Positions 47,053 through 57,600 are shown, counted from the first letter of the stretch. The stretch: DNA of 64,000 nucleotides from JBBROS01 sp965217935 (GCA_965217935.1 OZ244581.1:3472001-3536000), one strand, 5' to 3'. Numbers and translations: made by a program. The notes: generated by a model not told the origin, from the sequence alone.

Positions 47053-47218
47053 TGGTTCCTCCGGTTTATCGTTGAAGGCTAAACGAGCATTTGGGGCATT
47101 GGTTCGTGCCGCCTTTTTAAAAACTCGGCAACCCACGATCACACCGCAACCTGAAAACTCCACGTTGCCGCCATCAAGTCAGGATTGCTTGGACGCCAGC
47201 CTTATCCAAAACCCCGAT

Positions 47219-47638
47219 TTAGTCGACTTCGTTCGCGGTCAGGAACATCGATTTTTCAAGCGCAGCAAAGAACTGCTGGTATGGCGCTGCATCCGATACG
47301 GCAACCAAACCGTCCTGTACGCTCGCCCGGACCGCGGTTTCGGATGATCCGCGGGACCGGATCGTGACCGTCATGCGAATGACATAGCCATTGAGCTTCG
47401 TGCCAGTGACGGTCCCGAGCACGTCGTCCGACTTATCAATGACGAAGCCGAGGTCCTGGAGCGTGGCGATCACGTTACGCAGGACGAGGGAATGGTCCGT
47501 TGTCGAGAACGACCGCGTTTGGACAGCGCGCAGCTCCACCTGGCTTCGATCGGTCAAGAGGATTTGCTGGCGCGAGTCGGCCAGACAACCCGTAAGCAGC
47601 AACAGAAGCGAAAAGGCGCTTAAGGCGTGACGTTTCAT
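47219..47638 (-). CDS. Lipoprotein, short member of a local paralogue family (E)
   Basis: 139-residue lipoprotein. The signal peptide ends in the lipobox LLTGC (Cys about 18). The mature part carries the shared pattern VELRAVQTRSFSTTD, then VIATLQDLGFVIDKSDDVLG and TGTKLNGYVIRMTV, and ends YQQFFAALEKSMFL. It matches the short paralogue at 48602-49099 most closely. ATG overlaps the stop of the long paralogue (ATGA). Probably outer-membrane anchored through LolA; function unknown. Confidence 0.85.
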   Translation of the reverse strand: MKRHALSAFSLLLLLTGCLADSRQQILLTDRSQVELRAVQTRSFSTTDHSLVLRNVIATLQDLGFVIDKSDDVLGTVTGTKLNGYVIRMTVTIRSRGSSETAVRASVQDGLVAVSDAAPYQQFFAALEKSMFLTANEVD

Positions 47639-48186
47639 ATGTCGTGCGCCTGCAGGAAAGCGGCTTGGCTTAGCTTGTCGAAGAACTCCTGATAGATTTT
47701 GGGGTCGTCGATCGTCTCGATGCGCGACAACTGGTCCTTGGTGTTCCAAACAGCGCGCTGGAAGGTGACGCGGGCGATCGTCGAGGTCCGATCGGATGTT
47801 GGCCGGGTCGCGACCGAAACGCGGATTTTCTGATCTCGCTCCCAAACCGGGTCAACCCGTGACCCGGCAGCGGCGGCCAGCATCACCAGCAACATCTGAG
47901 TTGCAACCTGGCCTGTCTCGACGGCGTCACGCCGTTTCGACGCCAGCACGAGGCCGCTTCCGGATGCCGTCTCCTCGATGAGGAAACCGAGGTCTTGCAG
48001 CACGCCGATCGAGGCTTGCAGAAGAACCTTCTCATCGTTCGTGTCGAAACGCCGCTGGCTGAGCTGGCGTTCGGCGATCGTCTGTCTTGACGTCAGCGCT
48101 GCCGTCTGACGCTCGACGGTGGTTTGTTGCGCGCAGCCGGACGCGATCCCGGCATACAGGACTGCGAGCGCGAGGCGCGGCAGCAT
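47635..48186 (-). CDS. Lipoprotein, long member of a local paralogue family (D)
   Basis: 183-residue lipoprotein with lipobox IASGC. The shared core is QLSQRRFDTND, ASIGVLQDLGFLIEETASGSG and ASKRRDAVETGQVATQ, followed by a hydrophobic stretch (MLLVMLAAAAGS) and VRVTFQRAVW-type strands, ending DPKIYQEFFDKLSQAAFL. It pairs with the long paralogue at 49096-49635 (same KSRDAEET/KRRDAVET and IYQ[DE]FF motifs). It lies 2 bases after the BamE-like gene. Confidence 0.85.
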   Translation of the reverse strand: MLPRLALAVLYAGIASGCAQQTTVERQTAALTSRQTIAERQLSQRRFDTNDEKVLLQASIGVLQDLGFLIEETASGSGLVLASKRRDAVETGQVATQMLLVMLAAAAGSRVDPVWERDQKIRVSVATRPTSDRTSTIARVTFQRAVWNTKDQLSRIETIDDPKIYQEFFDKLSQAAFLQAHDI

Positions 48187-48188
48187 GG

Positions 48189-48605
48189 TCAGAATGCGCT
48201 TGAACGATAGGCAAAATCCCGGACGCGGTTCGCGGCATCGAATTTGACGATGATCGTCAAGGTGCGCTGCGACGTGCTGCGCGCCCCGCTGCTGCTTGCG
48301 GCGCCGAGCAGCAGCAGTCCCACTCCGCCGGAACTCGAAGAGTAGGCCGTATCCGTCGAAATGCGATCGTAAACCCAATTTTCCCGCCGGTGCTCGTCCG
48401 TCGTCACCATATTCGGGCTACCGAGCGTTTCAGCGACTTGCGCATTCGTCATGCCGACGCGGATCTCGCGCTGAACGGCGCCGACCGTCAGTGCCGCGCT
48501 GCGGCCTTGGGCGCCGTTCACGGAGGCTGCGTGATTGGCCGCAGAGCAGCCCGAGACCAGTATGGCGGTCAGCAAAACCGCGGCTAGAATTGGCGTGCGT
48601 TTCAT
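48189..48605 (-). CDS. BamE/SmpA-like lipoprotein (C)
   Basis: 138-residue lipoprotein with lipobox LVSGC. The mature part has the BamE-like pattern IRVGMTNAQVAETLGSPNMV, then ENWVYDR and, after a Ser/Gly-rich loop with a small hydrophobic patch (GVGLLLLGAASS), the strand LTIIVKFDAANRVRDFAY. BamE itself supports the outer-membrane protein assembly machine; this is a relative of unknown role. Its start overlaps the stop of gene B (ATGA). It sits in the middle of the four-paralogue block. Confidence 0.85.
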   Translation of the reverse strand: MKRTPILAAVLLTAILVSGCSAANHAASVNGAQGRSAALTVGAVQREIRVGMTNAQVAETLGSPNMVTTDEHRRENWVYDRISTDTAYSSSSGGVGLLLLGAASSSGARSTSQRTLTIIVKFDAANRVRDFAYRSSAF

Positions 48606-49099
48606 GATTGCGGCGGTCCGGCGAGGGATGGGCTGTTCGGTTGGGCGGCGACGCTGCCGGCTTGTGCCGCGCCCGGCTCATCGTCTGCTGCCGCATTCAG
48701 GAACAAGGCTTCCGAAAGCGGCGCGAAGAACAGCTTTTGATAGAATTCGGGCGAGTCGACCTCGTTGCTTTGCGGGCCCAGCTTCACGTAGGCGTTGGCT
48801 CGCACCGACATGCGGTTGCCTCGCGGCGTTACGGCGGCGGACAACTTCAATTGCGCCAGCTTGGTGGCGCTCACGCTGCCTGAACCGGCGTCAACCTTAT
48901 CGATGTTGTAGCCGAGGTCCTGCAAAGTGGAGATCACGGCGCGAACCGTCTTGTTCCGGTCCGGCGTGCCGAACGTGCGTGACTGCACGGCGCGCAGTTC
49001 AACCGGGCTCTTTTTGCTGGCGATGACAGGGGGTTCTTTCACCGCGGCGCAGCCGGACGCCAGGAGAGCGAATGCAGGGATGAGGAGAGGGCGCATCAT
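48602..49099 (-). CDS. Lipoprotein, short member of a local paralogue family (B)
   Basis: 165-residue lipoprotein with lipobox LLASGC. The shared pattern is VELRAVQSRTFGTPD, then VISTLQDLGYNIDKVDAGSG and SATKLAQLKLSAAV, and EFYQKLFFAPLSEALFL. A 30-residue Ala/Pro/Ser-rich tail is extra compared with gene E. Coupled on both sides by 4-base overlaps (ATGA) to genes A and C. Confidence 0.85.
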   Translation of the reverse strand: MMRPLLIPAFALLASGCAAVKEPPVIASKKSPVELRAVQSRTFGTPDRNKTVRAVISTLQDLGYNIDKVDAGSGSVSATKLAQLKLSAAVTPRGNRMSVRANAYVKLGPQSNEVDSPEFYQKLFFAPLSEALFLNAAADDEPGAAQAGSVAAQPNSPSLAGPPQS

Positions 49100-49635
49100 A
49101 GGGACTGGGCTATTGTTGACGAGTTTCGGAGCTTGGCGAAGAAGTCTTGGTAAATTCTAGGGTCTTGGATCAGTTCTGTCCGCCACTGCTCGCCACGATT
49201 GTTTGTCATGTATCGGTCGAACGACACGCGCACGCTGTAATCGGTCGGCGACCGGGTTGGAGCGACTGTGGCCGTCACGTGGATGTCTTGTACCTTATCC
49301 CAAACCGGCGTGTAGGCTGCGCCTAGGAAGGCGAAGGCGACCGTCATTGCGATCTGGCCAGCAACGGCGCTGGTTTCTTCTGCATCCCGTGACTTGCTGC
49401 CCGTGACGACGCCAAGCTCTGCCGAAGATTCGCTGACCGCAAACCCAAGATCTTGCAACGTTTGCGTGACATTGATCAACGCTGCTGTCTGATCCGCGGC
49501 AGGAACAAGCCTGGTTTCGGCCTCTCTGATCGCGAGCGGTGACTTCGGCGGCTGTCCAATTCGCAACGCCACGGCATTCGGGTCCTGGCAGCCAGACACG
49601 ACGGCGAGAGCCGCGACGAGACTCAAGCGCATCAT
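49096..49635 (-). CDS. Lipoprotein, long member of a local paralogue family (A)
   Basis: 179-residue lipoprotein. MMRLSLVAALAVVSGC is the signal peptide with lipobox VVSGC. The shared pattern is REAETRLVPAADQT, VTQTLQDLGFAVSESSAELG and GSKSRDAEETSAVAGQ, then a hydrophobic patch (VAFAFLGAAYTPV) and DPRIYQDFFAKL. First gene of the block; upstream starts are possible but lack the lipoprotein signal at the right distance. The promoter is probably in 49636-49788. Confidence 0.83.
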   Translation of the reverse strand: MMRLSLVAALAVVSGCQDPNAVALRIGQPPKSPLAIREAETRLVPAADQTAALINVTQTLQDLGFAVSESSAELGVVTGSKSRDAEETSAVAGQIAMTVAFAFLGAAYTPVWDKVQDIHVTATVAPTRSPTDYSVRVSFDRYMTNNRGEQWRTELIQDPRIYQDFFAKLRNSSTIAQSL

Positions 49636-49788
49636 TTTGGAAGTGTTCTTATAATGGCTTGTCTTGAGGAGCATGTAACGGCAATCCAAAGCGTCACGGA
49701 TTCGTAACGTCTTGGGGCCGACCCGTCTATTTACTAACAGATTTGATGAGTCAGCTTTTGTGTTCCGCTCGTTGCCGCAACGGCGCGC

Positions 49789-51293
<1,505 letters not shown>

Positions 51294-51297
<4 letters not shown>

Positions 51298-52217
51298 GCT
51301 TCCCCCTTCTGGCGCAGGACGTAGCCCAGCAGGCCGCCGGGGAAGAACAGGATGACGGCCAGCGCCACGGCTGAGACGACGAAGGTGCTGAGCTGGCCGA
51401 GCGGGCGCAGGAACTCGCCGGCGACGATCAGGAAGATGGCGCCGACGGCCCCGCCGAGGATGGTGCGCCGCCCGCCCAGGACGGCGGCGATGATCACCTG
51501 CACGCCGACGGCGACGTCGATGATGCTGCCGACGGACGCGGTGCCCAGGTAGAACACCAGCATGGCGCCGGCGAGGCCGGAGAACAGCGCGCTGATGCAG
51601 AACGCGGCCAGCTTGTGCTTGGTGATGTTGAAGCCGAGTGCGGCGGCGCCGATGCGGTCCTGGCCGCTGGCCTGCAGGATCAGGCCGACCGACGAGCGGG
51701 ACAGGGTGAACAGGATGGCGCCGGAGACGGTCATGAAGCCGAGCGCGTACCAGTAGTTGGTCAGGGCGTCGATGGAGAGGATGTCATACATGGTCAGCCC
51801 GATCTCGCCGCCGGTGACGCTGGCGAAGATGACGATCACCTGCTGCAGCAGCAAGACGGCGACCAGGGTGACGAGACCGAAATAAGGGCCGGTGAGGCGC
51901 AGCGCGGGCACTGCGAGGATGAGGCCGCCGAGCACGGCCGCGACGGCGCCCGCGATGAGGCAGGCCCAGATCGGCCAGCCCTGGTTGTTGAGCAGCCCGG
52001 CCGCGTAGGCGCCGCTTCCGATCAGGAACGTGGGACCGAAATTGACCTCGTTGGCGAACCCGAACAGCAGGTCCCACGCCATGGCGAACACGCCGAAGTA
52101 GTAGGCAATGGTGAGGATGCCGAGGATGTAGGCGGAGACGGTGAACGGCAGCAGGCAAAGGACGACGAGGACCGCGAGCGCGATCCAGGTCAGCCGGAAG
52201 GCAAGGATGCGGCGCAC
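51294..52217 (-). CDS. livM: Branched-chain amino-acid ABC transporter permease LivM-like
   Basis: 307-residue polytopic permease. AWDLLFGFANEVNFGPTFLI is the family N-terminal signature and AAVLGGRRTILGGAVGA the C-terminal one. Its start directly follows the livH stop and its stop overlaps the fused ATPase start. The real substrate may be other amino acids, amides or urea-like compounds. Confidence 0.93.
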
Positions 52218-53093
52218 CTACCGGCGTCCTAGCAGGCCCTGCGGGCGGACATAGACGACCAGCACCAGCAGGATCAGCGCCGGCATCGAGCGGATGGTGG
52301 GCGAGATCATGTAGGCGGTGAAGGTCTCCAGGTAGCCGACCACGTAGGCGGCGAGCAGCGAGCCGGACACGCTGCCGAGGCCGCCCAGCACCACGATGGA
52401 GAAGGCGCTGGCGGTGAGCTGCCCGGCCTGGGCGGAACTGGCGCCGAGGAAGGTGGCCAGCAGCACCCCGGCGATGCCGGCCAGCACGCCGTAGATGGCC
52501 CAGACGAGCAGGTAGATGCTGGAGAGTTCGAAGCCGAGCAGGGTGAGGCCGCGCGGGTTGATGGAGGCGGCGAGCAGGGCCTTGCCCGCCTTGGTGCGGT
52601 TGATCAGCAGCCAGAGCAGGCCGATGGCGACCCAGCAGATGGCGGCGATCAGCAGCTCGTTGGTGGGGAAGCGGACGCCGCCGATCTCGGTGATGCCGCG
52701 GATGAGCGGACGGACGGTTTTCGGGTTGTCGGTGTAGAAGTAGGCGACCGCCTCCTGCAGCATGATGCCCCATAGCAGCGTCCCGGTGAGGACGAAGATC
52801 TCCTTCTCCGATTCCGGCAGCGCGCTCGACCGCTGGATCGGGCGGACGACGAGGAAGTAGGTGACGAAGGCGGTCGCGAGCCCGGCGAGCGTCCCGGCGC
52901 CGGCGGCGATCCAGGAGCCTGTGCCGTATTGCCCGGCCACGACCCAGGCGGTCACGGCGGCGACTACCATCGTCGCGCCGTGGGCCAGGTTCAGCACGCC
53001 GGAGACGCCGAACATCAGGGTGAAGCCGACCGCGCCCAGGCCGTAAAGCGCGCTGATCGCGAAGCCGTCGATCAGGATTTGCAGTGCGAGCAT
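52218..53093 (-). CDS. livH: Branched-chain amino-acid ABC transporter permease LivH-like
   Basis: 291-residue permease with about eight helices. ISALYGLGAVGFTLMFGVSG and LNLAHGATMV near the N-terminus and VVLGGLGSVSGSLLAAYVVG near the C-terminus are hallmarks. It is 82 bases downstream of the binding-protein gene and co-transcribed with livM and the fused ATPase. Confidence 0.94.
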   Translation of the reverse strand: MLALQILIDGFAISALYGLGAVGFTLMFGVSGVLNLAHGATMVVAAVTAWVVAGQYGTGSWIAAGAGTLAGLATAFVTYFLVVRPIQRSSALPESEKEIFVLTGTLLWGIMLQEAVAYFYTDNPKTVRPLIRGITEIGGVRFPTNELLIAAICWVAIGLLWLLINRTKAGKALLAASINPRGLTLLGFELSSIYLLVWAIYGVLAGIAGVLLATFLGASSAQAGQLTASAFSIVVLGGLGSVSGSLLAAYVVGYLETFTAYMISPTIRSMPALILLVLVVYVRPQGLLGRR

Positions 53094-53175
53094 ACTGGCT
53101 CCCGCCTGGCCGGACCGCCGGCCGCGTCAAGGATGGCGCCCGGGGCCGTGCCGCCGGCCCCCCGGGCGTCGCGGG

Positions 53176-54429
53176 TCAGTTGGCGGCGTTCAGCTTGACG
53201 AACGGCGGGAACTTCACCTGCGCGTCGCCGCTCGGCTTGGGCCACAGCGTCACTTGCTGGCCGCCCTGCCATTGCAGGGTGACGCCGGTGACGTAGTCGG
53301 AACCGTATTTCATGGCGTGCGTGAACGGGTCATCCTTGCCGTAGAAGGCGACGCGGCCGATGGTGCCGACGTAATCGGTCTGTTCGAGCGCCTCGACCAG
53401 CTTGTCCCCGTCGGTCGAGCCGGCGCGCTTGATCGCCTCGGCGACGACGTTGACCGCATCATTGGTGGAGAAACCGGTGTAGGGCGGCGGCTCACCGAAC
53501 CGCTTGGCGTATTCCGCCATGAACGGCTGCGTCTTGGGCGTGAGCTGGGCGCCGGCGGCGGCGGCGGATTGGGTGACGACGCCCGCGGCAGCGCCGTTGG
53601 TGTCCTTCCAGAAGGTGCCAGAGGTCGCCTGCGAGGATTGGCCGACCATCGGGATCGGCACCTGCTGCTGCGCCCACTGCACGGTGGGCTGGACGCCGAC
53701 GTGGCTGATGCCGGTGACGATGACGTCGGGCTTGAGTCCCTCGATCTGGTTGTAGATCGGGGTGAAGTCGTTGGTGTCGGGCGAGAAGCGGATGTGGTCG
53801 AGCACCTTGATGCCGATCTTGGGCAGGCACGCAAGGTATTCGGCATCGAGCGGGGTAGTCCAGGCGGCATCCTCGCTGAACACGACGGCGGTCTTGATGC
53901 TGTATTTCGGCTGCAGGAGCTGCTGCATCGAATCGCAGGCGGATTCGGCGATGAACTTCGAGGTCATCCATTCGTGGAAGGTGTATTTGTTGCGGGCATA
54001 GTCGTCGTGGACGTGCTTGCTGATCTCGTTGCTGGCCGCGCCCGTGGTGATGAACGGCGTCTTCATCCGCGCCGACCAGGGCTGCAACGCCAGGGCGATC
54101 TCGCTGATGTAGGTGCCGATGACCGCCACCACCTTGTCCTGGCTGACCGCGCGCTGGAAGGCGCGGACGGCGTCGGTCGCCGAGGAGTGGTCGTCGTAGA
54201 TGACCAGCTCGACCTTGCGGCCGTTGACGCCGCCGGCGGCGTTGATCGAGTCGGCGGCCATCTGCGCGCCCTTGCTGATCCCGGCGCCAGCGATGGCGGA
54301 CTCCTCGGCGATGATGCCGATCTTGATCGGCGGCTGATCCTGCGCCCAGGCCGGGCCTGCGACCGCCGCGGCGAGCGTTGCCATCAGGAGCGCCTTGCGC
54401 GTGATTGCAACGGACCTCGTCTTGGACAT
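53176..54429 (-). CDS. ABC transporter substrate-binding protein (Leu/Ile/Val family)
   Basis: 417-residue periplasmic binding protein, type I fold. Signal peptide about 1-29 (AWA-QD), then IKIGIIAEESAIAGAGISKG, the ligand region IGTYISEIALALQPWS with TTGAASNEIS, and NDAVNVVAEAIKRAGS. GGGAGGTC precedes the ATG at 54429; an upstream GTG at 54444 is less likely. First gene of the transporter operon. Confidence 0.93.
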   Translation of the reverse strand: MSKTRSVAITRKALLMATLAAAVAGPAWAQDQPPIKIGIIAEESAIAGAGISKGAQMAADSINAAGGVNGRKVELVIYDDHSSATDAVRAFQRAVSQDKVVAVIGTYISEIALALQPWSARMKTPFITTGAASNEISKHVHDDYARNKYTFHEWMTSKFIAESACDSMQQLLQPKYSIKTAVVFSEDAAWTTPLDAEYLACLPKIGIKVLDHIRFSPDTNDFTPIYNQIEGLKPDVIVTGISHVGVQPTVQWAQQQVPIPMVGQSSQATSGTFWKDTNGAAAGVVTQSAAAAGAQLTPKTQPFMAEYAKRFGEPPPYTGFSTNDAVNVVAEAIKRAGSTDGDKLVEALEQTDYVGTIGRVAFYGKDDPFTHAMKYGSDYVTGVTLQWQGGQQVTLWPKPSGDAQVKFPPFVKLNAAN

Positions 54430-54571
54430 CCCGACCTCCCTCATTCATTGGCCCGCACGGCGAGGCGCGGATATTCTCGATCTGCAATAAGCGACACGAT
54501 CCGCGCGGCGGCACAAGGGCCATTCGCGGCACGGCTTTCTCACAAATGTTTTACCATCGAGGCGATTGCCG

Positions 54572-56356
54572 TCATGCCGCTTTCAACTCTCCGCTGCGCA
54601 TGACTAACCGTTCGTCGTGCCATTTGGCTACCTCGCCGCGATGGGCGATCGACAGGATGGTCGTGTTCGGCAGGCGCTGGCGCAGCATGGCGTAGAGTTC
54701 GCCTTCCGCTTCCGGATCGAGGCTTGCCGTCGCTTCGTCGAGGAACAGCCAGTCCGGGCGCTGCAGCAAGGCCCTGGCGATCGCCAAGCGTTGCTGCTCG
54801 CCGCCCGAGAGGCGTTGCGCCCAAGGCTGCTCGGCGTCCAGCTCGCCGGCGACGCTGCCCAGCCCGGCGTCGTCCAAGGCCCCCCGGACGGCGTTGTCGT
54901 CCACGGTCGCCGGGTCGGCCGGGTAGGTGATGGCCTGGCGCAAGGTGCCGAGCGGGATATACGGCCGCTGCGGCAGGAACAGCATCGTGCCCGGCGGGCG
55001 TTCCACGTCGCCGCCGCCGAACGGCCAAATGCCGGCGATGGCGCGGAACAGCGTGGACTTGCCGGCGCCGGAGCGCCCGGAGACGACGGTGGAGCGCCCG
55101 GCCGGCACGTCGAGATCGGCGTGCTCGATCAGCGCGCGGCCGTCGGGGAGGCTCAGCGTCACGTCCTGCAGGGCGATGCCGTCCGCCTCGCCTTCGCGCA
55201 CGCGCACGCCTTGGCCGGCAAGGGCGTGGGCGGTGCTGACGGCGTGCTCGAAGCTGGTCAGGCGCTCGACGGTGGCGCGCCAGACGGCAAGCTGCGAGTA
55301 GGCGGTGACGAACCAGGAGAGCGCGTCCTGCACCCGGGCGAACGCGCCGGCGATGCGGGTGAGGCCGCCCAGCATGATCTCGCCGGCGAAGTAGCGGGGC
55401 GAGGCGACGACGAACGGGAAGATGCCGGCGACCTGCTCGTAGCCGGCGATGAGGGCGTTCAGCAGCTTGGTGCGGTTCATATACTGGTGCCAATTGCCGA
55501 CGATGCCGGCGAAGCGGTCGAGCAGGCCCAGCCGCTCGGAGCGTTCGCCGGCGTAGAGCGCGATGCCCTCGGCGTTCTCGCGCACCCGCACGAGCGAGAA
55601 ACGGAAATTGGCTTCGAGCTTCTGTTTCTGGAACTCGATCCGGGCCAAGGGCCGCCCGACGTAGTGGGTCAGCGCCGTGCCGAGAATGGCGTAGAGGATG
55701 GCGACCCATAGCAGGTAGCCGGGGACGTGGAGGCCGAAGAGGGTTATGGCGCCCGAGAGGCTCCAGAGGATGCCGGCGAAGCTGAACAGGCTGACGATGG
55801 TGCGGAGCAGGCTGATGCCGAGGTCGAGCGTGTCCACGGTGAAGGCGCGCAGGTCTTCGGCGATGCGCTGGTCGGGGTTGTCGGTGGCGGTGGTTGCGCC
55901 AGGATCGGCGCCTGGGTTGGCGTCGCCGCCATTGTTCGCGGCCTGATTGAGGCCGATGGTGTAGTAGGCCCGGTCGGAGAGCCACTCGCCAAGGTATCGG
56001 TCGGTCATCCAGCGGCGCCAGCGGATCTGCAGCCATTGGGTGAGCCAGGTGCGGTAAATGGCGATCGGGATATAGACCAGCACGATCGGCACGAAGCCGG
56101 GCATGAAGCCGGACTCGGCGGATGGCGCGCGCCAGAACAGCAGCAGGTTGATGAAGACGTCCCAGTTCTTGTTCTGCAGGCTGTCGAAGAAGGCGCCGTT
56201 CCAGTAGTTCAGCACCACCGTCATGCCGACGAGGGCGAAGTTCATGACGATGATGGAGGCCAGCATCAGCCGCGCGGTCCAGCGCTCCTCCGAGCGGTAG
56301 TATGGCGAAGCGAGGCGCCAGGCGTCGCGCAGGACGTCGCGAAGCGAGCCTTTCAT
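54572..56356 (-). CDS. ABC transporter with SbmA/BacA-type membrane domain (YddA-like)
   Basis: 594-residue half transporter. An N-terminal membrane domain of about six helices (to about 340) of the SbmA/BacA/ABCD type includes FFDSLQNKNWDVF and WRRWMTDRYLGEWL. It is followed by an ATPase with Walker A SGRSGAGKST, signature LSGGEQQRLAIAR and Walker B WLFLDEATASLDP. A Gly/Asn/Asp-rich insert at about 141-160 precedes DNPDQRIAEDLRAFT. Family members include YddA and long-chain acyl-CoA or peptide transporters; the substrate here is unknown. Its start overlaps a 41-codon frame (ATGA). Confidence 0.9.
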   Translation of the reverse strand: MKGSLRDVLRDAWRLASPYYRSEERWTARLMLASIIVMNFALVGMTVVLNYWNGAFFDSLQNKNWDVFINLLLFWRAPSAESGFMPGFVPIVLVYIPIAIYRTWLTQWLQIRWRRWMTDRYLGEWLSDRAYYTIGLNQAANNGGDANPGADPGATTATDNPDQRIAEDLRAFTVDTLDLGISLLRTIVSLFSFAGILWSLSGAITLFGLHVPGYLLWVAILYAILGTALTHYVGRPLARIEFQKQKLEANFRFSLVRVRENAEGIALYAGERSERLGLLDRFAGIVGNWHQYMNRTKLLNALIAGYEQVAGIFPFVVASPRYFAGEIMLGGLTRIAGAFARVQDALSWFVTAYSQLAVWRATVERLTSFEHAVSTAHALAGQGVRVREGEADGIALQDVTLSLPDGRALIEHADLDVPAGRSTVVSGRSGAGKSTLFRAIAGIWPFGGGDVERPPGTMLFLPQRPYIPLGTLRQAITYPADPATVDDNAVRGALDDAGLGSVAGELDAEQPWAQRLSGGEQQRLAIARALLQRPDWLFLDEATASLDPEAEGELYAMLRQRLPNTTILSIAHRGEVAKWHDERLVMRSGELKAA

Positions 56357-56478
56357 CGCGCGCCGCCGCTGAGATGACGGCGGATCGCCCCGCGGACCAG
56401 CTCATTGAAGATGAGCTTGCCGGGGCGGCGCGGGGCGGCCGGGGCGAGAATGCTGGCTTTGATCGGATCGGGGTTCAT
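56353..56478 (-). CDS. Small basic protein upstream of the YddA-like gene
   Basis: 41-codon frame beginning MNPDPIKASILAPAAP and ending RRHLSGGAR, whose TGA overlaps the ATG of the YddA-like gene. The overlap suggests translational coupling. The protein is basic, without a membrane helix. The ribosome-binding site is poor, so it could be a leader peptide or simply a chance frame. Confidence 0.4.
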   Translation of the reverse strand: MNPDPIKASILAPAAPRRPGKLIFNELVRGAIRRHLSGGAR

Positions 56479-56606
56479 AGGTTGACGCTGGCGCAGAGCG
56501 GGCGTGGGGGCAAGTCAATCGTTGCGCGGGGTGGCGTTGCGCGATGCGGCATGGACGAAGGGCGGGCGCGTCCCCACGTGCGGAGTCATTAGCGGGAGGA
56601 CCGGCG

Positions 56607-57302
56607 ATGATCGAAGTCTGGACGTGGCCGACGCCGAACGGGCACAAGGTGCATATCGCGCTCGAGGAATTGGAACTGCCGTATATGGTCATGCCGATCA
56701 ACATCGGCGAGGGCGACCAGTTCAAGACGGAGTTCCTCGCGATCACGCCCAACCACCGGATACCGGCCATCGTCGACCAGGAAGGACCCGGCGGGCAGAC
56801 GCTCACGCTGTTCGAGTCCGGGGCGATCCTGATCTACCTGGCCGAGAAGGCCGGCAAGCTGATCCCCGCCAACCCGTTGCAGCGCCTGGTCTGCCTGCAA
56901 TGGCTGATGTTCCAGATGGGCGGCGTCGGACCGATGTTCGGCCAGTTCAACCACTTCAGCCAGTATGCGCCGGAGCCGATCGCTTACGCGGTCGAGCGTT
57001 ACGGCAACGAGGTTCGCCGTCTGCATCGCGTGCTGGAGAAGCGGCTGAGCCAGACGGCCTTTCTGGCCGGGGCGGATTACTCCATCGCCGACATCGCGAC
57101 CTTTCCGTGGGTGCGGAACCCTGAGCGGCGGGGAATCAATCTCGAGGATTTTCCGGCCGTTCGGCGTTGGCACGACGCGATAGCGAGCCGGGCGGCGGTG
57201 CAGCGCGGGGTCGAGGTCCTGGCAAGCCACCGCCGGGCGGGGCCCATTACCGAGGCCGAGCGCGAGGTGATGTTCGGCTCCAGGCAGTTCGCTCCGCGTT
57301 AG
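56607..57302 (+). CDS. Glutathione S-transferase family protein (YfcG/YghU-like)
   Basis: 231-residue cytoplasmic enzyme. A thioredoxin-like N-terminal domain (IEVWTWPTPNGHKVHIALEE, NHRIPAIVD, LFESGAILIYLAEKAG) is followed by the helical C-terminal domain (ADYSIADIATFPWVRN). Members such as YfcG have disulfide-bond oxidoreductase or peroxidase activity using glutathione. The ATG at 56607 has GGGAGGA 8 bases upstream. The substrate is unknown. Confidence 0.92.
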   Translation: MIEVWTWPTPNGHKVHIALEELELPYMVMPINIGEGDQFKTEFLAITPNHRIPAIVDQEGPGGQTLTLFESGAILIYLAEKAGKLIPANPLQRLVCLQWLMFQMGGVGPMFGQFNHFSQYAPEPIAYAVERYGNEVRRLHRVLEKRLSQTAFLAGADYSIADIATFPWVRNPERRGINLEDFPAVRRWHDAIASRAAVQRGVEVLASHRRAGPITEAEREVMFGSRQFAPR

Positions 57303-57432
57303 GGCCTGTTCGTAAATGGGTGCCTTAACCCGATCGGGCGAGCGAGCATCCAAAGGCTTAGCAGCTTTGTCAGCTTGCTGCCGAGGCTGCCCTCAGCCAG
57401 CCTGCGTTCTCGTTTGCGAATAGGCGGGCACG
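57303..57432. repeat. Convergent intergenic region with dispersed repeat, copy A
   Basis: 130 bases between the GST and rpmG stops. CAGCTTTGTCAGCTTGCTGC at about 57362 recurs with one mismatch at about 58312, and the adjoining GCCGAGGCTGCCCTCAGC corresponds to a similar block there after a 12-base difference. It begins GGGCCTGTTCGTAAA, which resembles an insertion-sequence end. Confidence 0.5.
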
Positions 57433-57600
57433 TTACTTGATCTTGGCCTCTTTGAACGGCACGTGCTTGCGCGCGACTGGATCGTACTTCTTTAGTTCCA
57501 GCTTCGTCGTCGTGGTGCGTGCGTTCTTCTTTGTCACGTAGAAATAGCCGGTGTCGGCTGTCGAGACGAGCCTGATCTGCACGGTGTTGTTCTTGGCCAT
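57433..57600 (-). CDS. rpmG: 50S ribosomal protein L33
   Basis: 55-residue ribosomal protein, normal length. MAKNNTVQIRLVSTADTGYF opens it and KYDPVARKHVPFKEAKIK closes it. It lacks the CxxC pairs of zinc-binding L33 paralogues, so it is the zinc-independent form. ATG at 57600 with a GGAAG-type ribosome-binding site. Confidence 0.96.
   Translation of the reverse strand: MAKNNTVQIRLVSTADTGYFYVTKKNARTTTTKLELKKYDPVARKHVPFKEAKIK

Noticed and set aside
49096..49689. Longer version of lipoprotein A starting at 49689
   Set aside because: It would place 18 polar residues before the lipoprotein signal; the ATG at 49635 gives a normal lipoprotein signal peptide.
54540..56405. 621-codon minus-strand frame overlapping the YddA-like gene
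   Set aside because: Same strand but other frame; Arg/His/Pro-rich with no domain, whereas the neighbouring frame has complete Walker and signature motifs.
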